A stretch of DNA of 55,985 nt from Bacteroidales bacterium (GTDB taxonomy: Bacteria; Bacteroidota; Bacteroidia; Bacteroidales; VadinHA17), in the NCBI GenBank assembly GCA_025358455.1, contig JANYJP010000048.1:1-55985 (forward strand). The letters are read 5' to 3'. The notes under the pieces are model-generated. The model searched no databases and had not been told where the DNA came from. It saw only the letters and a program-made list of their open reading frames with translations. Both the position numbers and the translations under genes were made by a program. This document shows, piece after piece, positions 1 to 9,996 of this stretch (its first letter is position 1; each line of letters starts with the position of its first letter).

Positions 1-1
1 A

Positions 2-2770
2 ACTTACGAAACAATTCCCACAGCCACACCAGGAGGAACCGGTGGCGGAATAGTTATAATTCTGTGCGAAACACTTAAAGGCAAAGGGAAAATTATTACA
101 GCTGATGGGGCAACGCCTTCAGTAACCGCAACAGGGAATGCCGGAGCAGGAGGTGGTGGTGGTGGTGGAACCATAGCACTATATCAGCAAAGCTATTCAA
201 CACCATTGGATAGTTCTGCCATAACTATTTCTGCAAATGGAGGCAAAGGTGGAAGGAATGCCGGAGCATTTGGTGAAGGCGGCGGGGGTGGCGGAGGTTT
301 TATCCTGACTAACAATATTTCCCTTCCGGCAAATGTTCTGAAAACAGTTAACGGCGGGGCCGTGGGAACCAGATCCGGTGGATCGACCGGGGTAGCCGGA
401 ACTGCCGGTGAAAGCCTGACAACCTTTTCACCTGTTCTTAATGGTTTCCTTTTTAATTCAATATGGTCATCAGTAACACTTGACAAAGTTGATTCAATTT
501 GTAATAATGTTCCTTTTGGAACTATTTCCGGAACAATTCCAGTTGGAGGAGTGCCACCTTATACAATCCTGTGGGAAAGCAGCATTACATCTGAATTGGC
601 AGGTTTCTCTCCTGCTCCGGGAACAAACAATGTGAATGATTATTCCCCACCGGCCTTGTTATCACAGACGACATGGTTCAGGAGGAAAGTTATGGATAGT
701 GGTGTAACAACTGATATTAGTAAAGCTGTAAAAATTATTGTGCAACCTGCAATAACAGGAAACATAGTTGGGAATGATGCCATAATTTGCTCTAATCAGA
801 AACCAATTGCTTTAATACCCCTTAATCCGGGTCCTTCAAACGGCAGTAGTCATAATTATTATTTGTATAAATGGATCCAGAATAATACCAATACCAACTG
901 GAATACATCCCCGGTTGCATCAGGAGCAAATACCAGTGCCGGTTACGCTCCACCGGCTCTGACAAATCCGACTTATTACCAGCGGGTTGTTACATCGGGG
1001 CGATGTGTAAATAATAGTTCAACTGTAATAATAACCGTTCTTCCTTCAATTTCCGGTAATATAACTGCCCGGCCCGATTCTGTTATCTGTGAGGGTAGCT
1101 TGTTTAATAATCTTGCTGCAACTGCCCCTGGCGGAGGAGATGGTGTTACCTATAACTTTCTGTGGCAGGATAGTATTACTTCATCTGTGTGGACACCGGC
1201 AGTTGGAATAAATACAGGTACATCTTATACACCGGATACCTCGACTTTTTCAATAGCGGAAAACAGATACCTGAGAAGAACTGTGACTTCAGGTCCGGGC
1301 AATGTATGCAAAAGCAAAAGCGTTCCTATACTTTTAACCAGGTATCATAAGCTGAAAAACAATACCATTCTTGCAGACCAGACTATCTGCTCAGGGAGCG
1401 CACCCGTTCCCTTATCGGGTTCAGTTCCATTGCAGGGCAAAAGCGGAGAATATACCTATATCTGGCAGGATAGCATCAAAGCCGGAGTCTGGACCCCGGT
1501 GGGAACCACTGATTTTACGCATGCTCCTGGTATTCTCACTGATACTACATGGTTCAGAAGAATAGTTAATTCTTCGAAATGTACAAATACCAGCCTTCCT
1601 GTAAGAATTAATGTTCATAAACCTCTTGCCGGTTTCAATATAACCCTGTTAGCAGGAGGCCTTACTGACACAACAGTATGCAACGGACAAACACCTCATC
1701 TGCTTAAGGGAACTGTGGCTACAGGTGGAACATCTATCCCGGGGAGTTATATCTATCAGTGGAAATATTCAACAGATAATACCACTTTCACTTCTGTTCC
1801 TTCAGGGGGTAACGGGATAACCTATCAGCCATCAATGTTGACAGCAACAACCTTTTTCAAGAGGGAGGTATCCTCAGGCGCCTGCGCATTGAGCAGCAAT
1901 TCGATAACGAGTATTGTCCTTCCGCTGATATCTGACAATACAATATCCGGTACTGCAAAAGTGTGTTATAGTCTGGTTCCTGGAATTATTACCGGTACAT
2001 CTCTGTCAGGTGGATCCGGAGTGTATAAATATTTATGGCAGCAGAGCGATGATGGCGGGTCGGTCTGGAACCAGGCATCAGGAACAAATAACTCTTCAGT
2101 TTATCAACCACCGGCTTTATTCAAGGCTATAAAATACCGGCGAGTTGTAATATCAGGTTTAAATGATTGCTGTACCGGTATTTCGAATATTTTTGACATT
2201 GGGATTGACCCTCAGCCGGTAAGCCCAGTTAATGCCGGTCCGGATACTTCTATCTATTCGGTTGAGAAAATTTACCATATGAAAGCAATAAATCCCGGTC
2301 TGGTCGGAGAAACAGGTACCTGGTTAGCTCTTTACAATGGCACAAGTTCTATTGACGATACTACCCGTTATAATACGATTATCAGGGAACTATCGCCAGG
2401 GAATAATTCATTTTTGTGGACTGTATGCAGAGGTTCCTGTAAACTGAGTGATTCGGTTAATATTGAATTGCTAAAAGATTTTGTACCCCAGGGTTTTTCC
2501 CCCAACGGCGATGCCTGGAATAATACGTTTGTGATAGAAGGACTGAACCTGATTGATCAGTTTATCGAGATGAAAATAGTTAATGGAGCTGGTACTGAAG
2601 TGTTTTCCACATCGAATCGTGATGGTCAGACATGGAACGACTGGGATGGAAAGAACTCCAGAGGAATTGACCTGCCGGAAGGTACGTATTATTATATGCT
2701 TAGAATAACTTCAAAAGCCAATGGGCAGGTTTTCAAGAAGAGCGGATTTATTATTCTAAAAAGATATTAA
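2..2770 (+). CDS. Large T9SS-secreted adhesin-like protein with type B sorting tail (5'-truncated)
   Basis: The reading frame is open from base 2, so the true start lies outside the window; the first in-frame ATG at 206 is internal. 922 residues are visible. Residues about 15-105 are Gly-rich (runs of GGG coded by GGT/GGC repeats). Then come six degenerate repeats of about 95 residues, each with a Cys near its start, a central Y-x-W-x-x-S pattern, a Y-x-P-P-x-L turn, an R-x-V-x-S-G strand and usually a second Cys: Ig/PKD-like surface modules. A seventh different module (NAGPDTS ... GTW) leads to the C-terminal tail beginning FVPQGFSPNGD, the signature of the gliding-motility-associated (CHU_C, type B) sorting domain. 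Known of the family: such tails direct export through the type IX system with a PorP/SprF-like partner, and one follows 19 bp downstream. Likely a surface adhesin; its ligand cannot be read from the sequence. Confidence 0.88.
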   Translation, partial: TYETIPTATPGGTGGGIVIILCETLKGKGKIITADGATPSVTATGNAGAGGGGGGGTIALYQQSYSTPLDSSAITISANGGKGGRNAGAFGEGGGGGGGFILTNNISLPANVLKTVNGGAVGTRSGGSTGVAGTAGESLTTFSPVLNGFLFNSIWSSVTLDKVDSICNNVPFGTISGTIPVGGVPPYTILWESSITSELAGFSPAPGTNNVNDYSPPALLSQTTWFRRKVMDSGVTTDISKAVKIIVQPAITGNIVGNDAIICSNQKPIALIPLNPGPSNGSSHNYYLYKWIQNNTNTNWNTSPVASGANTSAGYAPPALTNPTYYQRVVTSGRCVNNSSTVIITVLPSISGNITARPDSVICEGSLFNNLAATAPGGGDGVTYNFLWQDSITSSVWTPAVGINTGTSYTPDTSTFSIAENRYLRRTVTSGPGNVCKSKSVPILLTRYHKLKNNTILADQTICSGSAPVPLSGSVPLQGKSGEYTYIWQDSIKAGVWTPVGTTDFTHAPGILTDTTWFRRIVNSSKCTNTSLPVRINVHKPLAGFNITLLAGGLTDTTVCNGQTPHLLKGTVATGGTSIPGSYIYQWKYSTDNTTFTSVPSGGNGITYQPSMLTATTFFKREVSSGACALSSNSITSIVLPLISDNTISGTAKVCYSLVPGIITGTSLSGGSGVYKYLWQQSDDGGSVWNQASGTNNSSVYQPPALFKAIKYRRVVISGLNDCCTGISNIFDIGIDPQPVSPVNAGPDTSIYSVEKIYHMKAINPGLVGETGTWLALYNGTSSIDDTTRYNTIIRELSPGNNSFLWTVCRGSCKLSDSVNIELLKDFVPQGFSPNGDAWNNTFVIEGLNLIDQFIEMKIVNGAGTEVFSTSNRDGQTWNDWDGKNSRGIDLPEGTYYYMLRITSKANGQVFKKSGFIILKRY

Positions 2771-2789
2771 GAGGAAGGGATTTATATAC

Positions 2790-3773
2790 ATGATCAGGAT
2801 AATCCGATGTACGAACAAGATACGACTGACGTTATTATTATTGTCATTATGTGCTTTCACATCCCTTCCTGGTCAGGCAGTACCTGATTCCGCAAGTATC
2901 AGTCTGGGTTATCCTGTTTATAGTCAATATCTTCAGAATGGACTGCTGATAAATCCTGCCTATGCCGGTTCGCGTGGAGCTCTCAGTACATTTTTGTCAT
3001 ACAGGATGCAATGGATGGGAACGAAGGGATCCCCTGTAATTCAGTCAGTTTCCCTTCATACACCAATGAAAAATGACCGGGTTGCATTAGGTATTATGGC
3101 GCAGTTCATGCAGTTTGGCTTTACCAAATCTACCAGTATTTACGCCAGTTATGCATATCATATCAGGGTCGGGAACGGGAAACTTTCGCTGGGGCTGAAG
3201 GGCGGTTTTGACAGGTCAAACACCGACTATAAAGGTATACTTCTGTCAAATACCGGAGACCCTGTTTTTTCCGGAAATGATAAACCATATATGCTGCCAA
3301 ATGTCGGAGCCGGGGCATATTATTACAGCGATAAACTGTTTGCCGGAGTTTCTGTTCCTTCATTTCTGAGTTACAGGAAGACCGGAACAGGATCAGTTCA
3401 GTCTTATCACAGCTTTGGTGAGTACGACTTTGTTTTTTCAGCAGGAGGGTTGATCATATTCTCACAGTTCCTTAAATTCAAACCATCAATCCTTATTGAT
3501 TATTCTCTGCAAAGCACAAAAAAACTTACACAGTTTGATATAAACGGCAATTTTATACTTGATGATCTGATCTGGATCGGGGGATCATGGAGAATTTCCG
3601 AGGAGGTAGCCGTCGGGATTCTTCAGGTTCAGCTGAATCCCCAGCTTATGTTCGGTTTTTCATATGATTATCCGGCGGGCAGAATGAATTCATATTCAAA
3701 AGGCTCAAGTGAGTTTATTTTACGATATGAATTCGGGTATAAAGTGAGCGCCGCAAATCCGAGGTATTTCTGA
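2790..3773 (+). CDS. PorP/SprF family type IX secretion membrane protein
   Basis: 327 residues, with a signal peptide of about 29 residues ending near LPGQA. The family hallmark is early: SQYLQNGLLINPAYAGSRG (residues about 45-63), followed by repeated amphipathic strands typical of an outer-membrane barrel (SLHTPMKNDRVALGIMAQF, GLKGGFD, LFAGVSVPSF). PorP/SprF proteins sit in the outer membrane and are needed for secretion or surface attachment of specific T9SS cargo; SprF serves the adhesin SprB. The gene lies directly after a type B-tailed adhesin and 4 bp before the next gene, so I infer a dedicated cargo partner (SprF-like) rather than the core PorP, which normally sits elsewhere. Confidence 0.88.
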   Translation: MIRIIRCTNKIRLTLLLLSLCAFTSLPGQAVPDSASISLGYPVYSQYLQNGLLINPAYAGSRGALSTFLSYRMQWMGTKGSPVIQSVSLHTPMKNDRVALGIMAQFMQFGFTKSTSIYASYAYHIRVGNGKLSLGLKGGFDRSNTDYKGILLSNTGDPVFSGNDKPYMLPNVGAGAYYYSDKLFAGVSVPSFLSYRKTGTGSVQSYHSFGEYDFVFSAGGLIIFSQFLKFKPSILIDYSLQSTKKLTQFDINGNFILDDLIWIGGSWRISEEVAVGILQVQLNPQLMFGFSYDYPAGRMNSYSKGSSEFILRYEFGYKVSAANPRYF

Positions 3774-3777
3774 TATT

Positions 3778-5214
3778 ATGCTGAAAAAATTATTATATAT
3801 AGCAGGAGTAATTGTGATGCAGCAATTTGCATCATTTGAAGCAAATGCACAACAACCTTCTGTATATAAGGTTACCAGAATGTCATTTAATGAAGGTTCC
3901 TTCAGCGATATGGCCCCCGTTCTTTATAAGGATGGTATTCTGTTCTGTTCAAACAGGAGATTCAGCGCACTTACAGACCGCACCACCTTTGACGGTCATC
4001 GCCTGTATAATATTTATCTGGCTGAAAAAAAAGACAGTTCAGGATGGACCAAACCGGTAGAACTAAATAGCGAAAGGAATTCCCTTTTCAATAACGGACC
4101 AATGTGTATTGCCCCTGACAGGAAGACTGTCTATTTCACCAGTGAGGTTGAAACAGGAGCAATAACAAAAAATAAGAAATTCAAAAACCACAACGGGATC
4201 TTTATTGCAGAATTATCCGACACTGATCTGAATTCATTACGTCCGTTTAAGTATAACAGCACTCAATATGAGGTTGGTCAGCCTTCAATAAGCAGCGATG
4301 GCAAGTTCCTTTTCTTCGCGTCTGACATGCCAGGGGGCCTGGGGAAATCTGATATATATTATTGTGAATTTATTAATGGGGAATGGGCTGCACCGGTAAA
4401 CCTGGGGCCAAAGGTCAATTCTCCGGGCGTTGAAAATTATCCGTACATGCACCCTTCAGGAAAGCTATATTTTTCTTCAGATCGTCAGGGAGGAATTGGT
4501 AAGCTTGATGTTTATATTACATCATTATACAATGGAAAGTGGGAAGATCCCATGATTCTTCCGGAACCGATAAACTCCAAATCTGACGATTTTGCATTTG
4601 TAGCTTCAGATAATCTTATGACGGGATATTTCACTTCGAACCGTTCTTTTAGCGATGACATATTCAGATTTGAGTCAACAATAATCAGGATGGCTTCCTG
4701 CGATACACTGGTTGAAAATAGTTACTGTTACCGGTTCATTGAAGAAAACGCTGTTAAGTTCGACACCTTGCCATTTCGTTATGAGTGGAAGTTTGGTGAT
4801 GGAGCTAAAGCAAATGGTTCAGTGGTGGAACATTGTTATAACGGCCCCGGTAAATATATTGTTCAGCTTGACGTAGTCAATCTGATTACAAAAGTAGTTA
4901 TGTATAATGAAAAAGCCGATACTATCCTGGCAACAGAAGAAGTACAACCTTATATCTCAGGTATCGATAAAATCAAGGCAGGTCAGCAAATAAAGCTGAA
5001 TGCCAATAACACAAACCTCCCGGGATGGAAGATTGCGCAGTATTACTGGAACTTTGGTGATGAGACAATCAGGATTGGCAAAGAAGTTGATAAGACATAT
5101 TCGAAACCCGGCAAATATAATGTCCAGCTTATTGTTACAGGTGAACGTGATCCGGAAGGCAAAGTCAGGGAAGCATGTGTATCTAAAAATATTATAGTAT
5201 TGCAACAACCCTGA
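3778..5214 (+). CDS. Exported PD40 beta-propeller protein with two PKD-like domains
   Basis: 478 residues with a signal peptide (about 1-24, ending ANA/QQ). Residues about 35-300 hold WD40-like PD40 repeats (SSDGKFLFFASDMPGGLGKS, HPSGKLYFSSDRQGGIGK) of the type found in PorE and related T9SS-linked proteins. Two PKD-like modules follow, seen as YEWKFGDG (about residue 338) and YYWNFGDE (about 422). The C-terminal OmpA peptidoglycan-binding domain of full PorE is absent. It starts 4 bp after the PorP/SprF stop, so the two are surely co-transcribed. A periplasmic or surface scaffold role beside the PorP/SprF protein is inferred; no enzymatic motif is visible. Confidence 0.78.
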   Translation: MLKKLLYIAGVIVMQQFASFEANAQQPSVYKVTRMSFNEGSFSDMAPVLYKDGILFCSNRRFSALTDRTTFDGHRLYNIYLAEKKDSSGWTKPVELNSERNSLFNNGPMCIAPDRKTVYFTSEVETGAITKNKKFKNHNGIFIAELSDTDLNSLRPFKYNSTQYEVGQPSISSDGKFLFFASDMPGGLGKSDIYYCEFINGEWAAPVNLGPKVNSPGVENYPYMHPSGKLYFSSDRQGGIGKLDVYITSLYNGKWEDPMILPEPINSKSDDFAFVASDNLMTGYFTSNRSFSDDIFRFESTIIRMASCDTLVENSYCYRFIEENAVKFDTLPFRYEWKFGDGAKANGSVVEHCYNGPGKYIVQLDVVNLITKVVMYNEKADTILATEEVQPYISGIDKIKAGQQIKLNANNTNLPGWKIAQYYWNFGDETIRIGKEVDKTYSKPGKYNVQLIVTGERDPEGKVREACVSKNIIVLQQP

Positions 5215-5240
5215 CGTGAAATTAACTAATTTTAAGATTC

Positions 5241-6245
5241 ATGAAATTGAACAAATCACAATATAGATTCCTTATTTTTATTCTGTTACTCGGTTTGCCA
5301 CTCACTGTAAGATTGTCGGCTCAGCCGGTTCCAAGTAAAGATGAAAACATTCCATTCCTGGTAACCTTTGGGAAAGAGGGTAAGATCTCATGGGGCGATG
5401 ATCATTTTTACCAGATATGGTTCTTTACAATTCCAAAGGACTTTAAGCAACAGTTATACATAAGAGTTTTTGACCCGGATTGCGGAGGGGAGAATGATGA
5501 AATACAGGGTGAATTCAATACAAAAACAATGTTCTCGGTATTTGGAGGAAAAGGCGCCGACCCTGAAATAAACGAAGAATCAAGAGGCCTTGAAAGAGGT
5601 TTGAATTATAAAAAAGGTAATTTGCTGGCTTCCAGAGTTTTTGGAAATGAAGCTAAATATGACAATAAATACTACACCTTTGGCCCGTTTAATCCTACAG
5701 ATGGCGATTTTGATTTAAAATGGAACAGCTATGTTTTTAAAATTGTATGTGAAGGGATAAGTGGTGATGACGGGAATCTGTACAGGTATTTTCTTAGCCG
5801 CGATCCAAACAACAATCTCGCGATTGAAGGAGCGAATGCCTTTACATATGAATATACGTTCCGTATGTGGAATGATTTTAAGAGTGTTGCGCATATTTAT
5901 CCTTATATTGATACAGGTATAGTTTCAATTAAACAGAAAAATTTTGACTGGGATAATGATGGCCAGATATTAGTTGTCTCCAGGTATAAACAGGGAATAG
6001 AAGTTCCAGTTTCAGATGAAGCTAACTCGGTGGAATCCAAAATCCCCATTGAGTCTGCGGAAGTGAATTCTTCACTGGACTTTCAGTTTCACAAACGACA
6101 GGGAGAGCTTGTTAAAAACAATAACGTGGTAATTTCACTACAAAACCAGCGCGGCGATGCCTTGAAGTTCTATAGTTCTCCTATTGGCGGGGTACCGGTA
6201 TACATACCAAAGACAACCCATACCAAAATATCGCCAAAAAAATAA
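5241..6245 (+). CDS. Exported protein of unknown function in the T9SS adhesin operon
   Basis: 334 residues with a clear signal peptide (KFLIF-type core, cleavage near SAQP, about residue 28). I do not recognise the family. The mature protein is rich in aromatic and acidic residues (WGDDHFYQIWFF, VFDPDCGGENDE, FDWDNDGQILVV), looks all-beta, and has one obvious Cys in FDPDCGGEND, an acidic cluster that could bind calcium. The C-terminus is basic (THTKISPKK) with no sorting tail. It lies 26 bp after the PD40/PKD gene and 12 bp before the SpoIIE-type sensor, so it is part of the same operon; a periplasmic sensor ligand or adhesin accessory is possible but unproven. Confidence 0.6.
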   Translation: MKLNKSQYRFLIFILLLGLPLTVRLSAQPVPSKDENIPFLVTFGKEGKISWGDDHFYQIWFFTIPKDFKQQLYIRVFDPDCGGENDEIQGEFNTKTMFSVFGGKGADPEINEESRGLERGLNYKKGNLLASRVFGNEAKYDNKYYTFGPFNPTDGDFDLKWNSYVFKIVCEGISGDDGNLYRYFLSRDPNNNLAIEGANAFTYEYTFRMWNDFKSVAHIYPYIDTGIVSIKQKNFDWDNDGQILVVSRYKQGIEVPVSDEANSVESKIPIESAEVNSSLDFQFHKRQGELVKNNNVVISLQNQRGDALKFYSSPIGGVPVYIPKTTHTKISPKK

Positions 6246-6257
6246 AGAGAGTCTGAA

Positions 6258-9200
6258 ATGAAATTTAGCACTAAATTGAAAACATTTTACAGCTCCATTG
6301 TGTGCTTTTTATTATTTTCAGTTTTATCAAATGGTCAGACCTACATATTTAAAAATTATGGTTCCGAATATAATATTCCGAATGGTTTTGTATATACCAT
6401 AAATCAGGCAGAAAATGGATTTCTATGGGTAGGTACCGGAAGTGGAATGGTCCGTTTTGACGGGTTTAACTATTATAATGTTCCTTACCCTGATTCTTCT
6501 GTCAACAGGAACCCCACTGTCAGCCTTAAGGACAAAAACGGCGCCATTTGGTTTGGGTGCAGTGATGGCACAGTATTTTATGCAAAGGCGAATAAATTAT
6601 TCACTGTGGCTCTTACAAATTCAAGGAGTATAAGTGATATTCTTCAGGGCCCTGACGGCCTTATTTATATTATTCCCCAGGGAAAAGCAATTTATAGTAT
6701 TGATCCTGCAAAACCGGAGAATATTATTAAATACTTTTTCTCTGTTGATCCTGTAATGTATTCTGCTTCATTTACAAGTTCAGGTAATTTGCTTATCGGC
6801 TCCCAGGGGAATATTCTTATGTGCACCCTTAATAAAGATTCTGTTTCGGTAATGAGTGTTATTGAAGGATTCGATTATTCAGGTGTCACGGCAATACATG
6901 AAACTAATGACAGTACAAGATTTGTTATCGGCACGGAAGACAATGGTTTATTTCAGCTGAGGATACGGGATAGTGGACAAACGCTGACACGCTTTCCCGA
7001 TCACCCCGAGTGGGCGACTCTGCGGGTGAAGGCTATTTCTGAAGATTATGAGAAGAGTATCTGGGTTTCTACTTTTGGTTCCGGGGTATTGCAATTTCAA
7101 TTTTCAGCTAACTATGAAACTGTAAAATCAATCCATCTCTATAATGTAGCTTCCGGTCTGGCTTCGAATGATACCAGGCTGGTATTCCAGGATTCTGAAG
7201 GTAATTATTGGTTTGGGTTGTTCGGTGAAGGTATATCTATGCTTGCATCCTCTGCTTTTAGTTATTATACCCCCGGAAAGAATTCAGCCGAAAACAATAT
7301 CCTTTTTGCCGATAGTCTTGACCATAAATATATACTTGGTACACCGTCAGGGTTTCATATTTTTGATCCCGTTATCGGCAAATCAGTCTCATTTACATCT
7401 CTTGCAGGTCAGGTTGAAGGTGCACAAATTCTTTCCTACTATCTTGATAAGGAGAAAAATCTGTGGATTGGAACAGATGGGAAAGGTTTGTTTATCAGAA
7501 GCAGATCAGGCGCAGTAAGCCTGTTTCGCCGGTCAGGTGACTCGGGAATTGATAAAATTAATGATATTGAGATGGATGACCGGAACATCTGGCTGGCCAC
7601 TACCAATGGGGTTATCGTTCTCGATAAAAGAAATAAAGCTGAAAAAGGCAGATTTGATATTAATAACGGATTGCCTCATAACAGCATAAATAAAATTTTT
7701 CTCGACAGTATTGGGAATGCTTATATTGGTACTGAGAGTGACAGGTTATATAAGATTGACCACGATCTGAATATCTCTTCGTCAGAGGGTATTATGAGCG
7801 GAAGTACAATTAATAAAATACTTTCATTTTCGAAAGGAAGGAAAGGTGTGATGTGGGCAGCATCTAATGGTAATGGAATTTTTGGATATATTAATGATTC
7901 CATTTCAGCTATTAATGATTCCAATGGTCTGATGTCAAACTATTGTTACAGTATTCTTGTCGATTCAAGGGATAATATATGGATAGGTCATGTGAAAGGA
8001 TTTTCACGGTTTAATCCGGCAACCGGAATCATGAGGGTCTTTGGTACTGATTATGCAAAAGGTGGTGTCTGTAACCCCGATGGAATGCTTGAATCGGCCG
8101 ATGGTAAAATCTTTATTGGCACTACTGAGGGACTGATAATATATGATAGTCAAAAAGATATAAAAGCAACAATTGCTCCGTTTAACAATATTAACTCTAT
8201 AATGGTAAATGATGTAGAGTATAAATATCAGCCTTCAATCGTGCTTCCTTTTAAGAAATACAGGATTACGGTAAATTATTCCGGCATCAATTTCAGCGCC
8301 CCTGAAAAAGTGTACTACAGTACCTATCTTGAAAATTTTGACATTGAGTGGAGTAAGATGTCATCATCCAGAGAGGCAACTTATACTTTAACAGATGGGA
8401 GGTATAAATTTAATCTCATGTCGGTAAACGAAAATTTACTTTCAAGCGAAACCCCAATTGCATTTAATATACTGATTAAAAGGCCTGTTTATAAATCATG
8501 GTGGTTTATCCTGGCAGTTATTTCAGCCTTTGGGTTAATTGTGGTTCTTATAATAAGGGAAAGAGATAAAGCCCAGAAGAAGGTTCAGCGATATCTTGAA
8601 GAGGAACTTGAAGCCAGAACAAGTATTGTAATGAAGCAGAAAGGAGAAATTGAGCTCCAGAACATTGAGATTACTGATAGCATAAATTACGCAAAACGGA
8701 TACAAACAAGTATCCTGCCTGATATTAACAAACTTAAGGAAACATTTAAGGATGCATTCATTTTTTTCCATCCGCGTGATATTGTCAGTGGCGATTTCTA
8801 CTGGTTTGATAAACTGGAGGACGATAAGTTCATTCTTGTATGTGCTGATTCAACCGGACATGGTGTTCCGGGTGCATTCATGTCAATGATCGGGTCTACT
8901 CTTCTACAGGATATAGTCACCCGTAAGAGAATATCAAAACCCTCTCAGATACTCAGTCTCCTTGATAAACAGATTTTTTCAACGCTGAATCAGAATGTGG
9001 AACTAGGAGTTTCAAATGACGGGATGGATATGGTGATATGCGAATTTAATATTAAGACACGTCATATAAGATTTGCTTCTGCAATGCGCCCTGTCATTAT
9101 TGTTCTCTCCGGTGAGCCTTATTATATTAAAGGTAACAGGTCATCAGTAGGCGGAGAATCAGTTATTGAGAAATATTTTGATGATCAGGAGTATTACCTT

Positions 9201-9422
9201 AACGAAGGAGATACTGTTTATCTCTTTTCCGACGGACTTCCTGACCAGTTTGGAGGGACAGACGGCAAGAAAATGAAGATTGCCCGGCTAAAGAAGGTTA
9301 TCGAACAGGTTTCAAAATTACCAATGACAGAACAGAAGGAGGCAATGTCGAAATTCTATTTTGACTGGAAAGGAACTTATGATCAGGTGGATGATATCCT
9401 TCTGATGGGAGTGAGAGTCTGA
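6258..9422 (+). CDS. Two-component-type propeller sensor with SpoIIE-like PP2C phosphatase output
   Basis: 1054 residues. Signal peptide about 1-27; residues about 30-650 are repeated Reg_prop propeller blades (NGFLWVGTGSGMVRFDG, NLWIGTDGKGLFI, NIWIGHVKGFSRFNP). A Y_Y_Y-like domain occupies about 660-735 (YRITVNYSGINFSAPEKVYY), a single membrane helix about 747-768, then a coiled linker (QRYLEEELEARTSIV). Residues about 830-1054 form a SpoIIE/PP2C phosphatase with the metal-binding acidic residues in DIVSGDFYW, ADSTGHGVPGAFMS, SDGLPDQFGG and DDILLMGV. This hybrid-sensor architecture usually ends in a histidine kinase; here the output is a serine/threonine phosphatase, implying control of an anti-sigma-type partner. 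No such partner is visible nearby. Last gene of the operon; the next gene is convergent 5 bp away. Confidence 0.87.
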   Translation: MKFSTKLKTFYSSIVCFLLFSVLSNGQTYIFKNYGSEYNIPNGFVYTINQAENGFLWVGTGSGMVRFDGFNYYNVPYPDSSVNRNPTVSLKDKNGAIWFGCSDGTVFYAKANKLFTVALTNSRSISDILQGPDGLIYIIPQGKAIYSIDPAKPENIIKYFFSVDPVMYSASFTSSGNLLIGSQGNILMCTLNKDSVSVMSVIEGFDYSGVTAIHETNDSTRFVIGTEDNGLFQLRIRDSGQTLTRFPDHPEWATLRVKAISEDYEKSIWVSTFGSGVLQFQFSANYETVKSIHLYNVASGLASNDTRLVFQDSEGNYWFGLFGEGISMLASSAFSYYTPGKNSAENNILFADSLDHKYILGTPSGFHIFDPVIGKSVSFTSLAGQVEGAQILSYYLDKEKNLWIGTDGKGLFIRSRSGAVSLFRRSGDSGIDKINDIEMDDRNIWLATTNGVIVLDKRNKAEKGRFDINNGLPHNSINKIFLDSIGNAYIGTESDRLYKIDHDLNISSSEGIMSGSTINKILSFSKGRKGVMWAASNGNGIFGYINDSISAINDSNGLMSNYCYSILVDSRDNIWIGHVKGFSRFNPATGIMRVFGTDYAKGGVCNPDGMLESADGKIFIGTTEGLIIYDSQKDIKATIAPFNNINSIMVNDVEYKYQPSIVLPFKKYRITVNYSGINFSAPEKVYYSTYLENFDIEWSKMSSSREATYTLTDGRYKFNLMSVNENLLSSETPIAFNILIKRPVYKSWWFILAVISAFGLIVVLIIRERDKAQKKVQRYLEEELEARTSIVMKQKGEIELQNIEITDSINYAKRIQTSILPDINKLKETFKDAFIFFHPRDIVSGDFYWFDKLEDDKFILVCADSTGHGVPGAFMSMIGSTLLQDIVTRKRISKPSQILSLLDKQIFSTLNQNVELGVSNDGMDMVICEFNIKTRHIRFASAMRPVIIVLSGEPYYIKGNRSSVGGESVIEKYFDDQEYYLNEGDTVYLFSDGLPDQFGGTDGKKMKIARLKKVIEQVSKLPMTEQKEAMSKFYFDWKGTYDQVDDILLMGVRV

Positions 9423-9427
9423 AATAA

Positions 9428-9952
9428 TTATTTTGTATACAAGTTGTTTAACGATAAAGAAATCTCGCTGGTTGATACAGTGTTGCTTTCATTAAGCGCC
9501 CTGTCTTTCACATAAAAATCGTACCTTATGATAGCGCTGTCGGATGGAGAATAAAACAGGTAGTCAAAGGTAACAGAAATAGTGCCTTTTAATATTTTGT
9601 TTTGTCCCTGCCGATCCATAAAAGGGATTCTGTAAGAGGATGGTTTTAACGGATCATTATCCCGGGCCGGAACCATCGTGCCATTTGTCTTCCGGGAAAG
9701 AGTAAAGAACAGGTTTGTTGTATCTGTCTGGGCATCTGATGGTGCGGCCAATCCAAGATCTCCGTCCCCGTCTTCAAAATAAAACTTCAGCCTTCCGCCT
9801 TTTGCCTTATTCCCTAGAATATCTGTGGTATCAAATATTTTAAAACTTGTGAATTCAATGCGCGGTGTAGCAGGTAAATGTTCAATTTTCCGGCACGAAG
9901 CCAGAAAAAACAGAAGGGCTGAAACGAAAACCAGATATTCTATTTTTTTCAT
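9428..9952 (-). CDS. Putative lipoprotein of unknown function
   Basis: 174 residues. The N-terminus MKKIEYLVFVSALLFFLASC is a lipoprotein signal with the lipobox LASC, so the mature protein should be lipid-anchored at Cys20. The rest looks like a small beta-sandwich with an acidic loop FEDGDGDLGL (about residue 60), a motif common in Bacteroidota lipoproteins. No enzymatic motif. It sits 44 bp downstream of der on the same strand and may be its operon tail. Function unknown. Confidence 0.7.
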   Translation of the reverse strand: MKKIEYLVFVSALLFFLASCRKIEHLPATPRIEFTSFKIFDTTDILGNKAKGGRLKFYFEDGDGDLGLAAPSDAQTDTTNLFFTLSRKTNGTMVPARDNDPLKPSSYRIPFMDRQGQNKILKGTISVTFDYLFYSPSDSAIIRYDFYVKDRALNESNTVSTSEISLSLNNLYTK

Positions 9953-9996
9953 GGGTTTTTAAAAAAGTCATAGAACAAAAACCACACCAAAGTTGA

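Noticed and set aside
193-486. 97-codon Pro-rich frame on the minus strand
   Set aside because: It is the antisense image of the Gly-rich GGT/GGC tract of the adhesin and has no own start signals.
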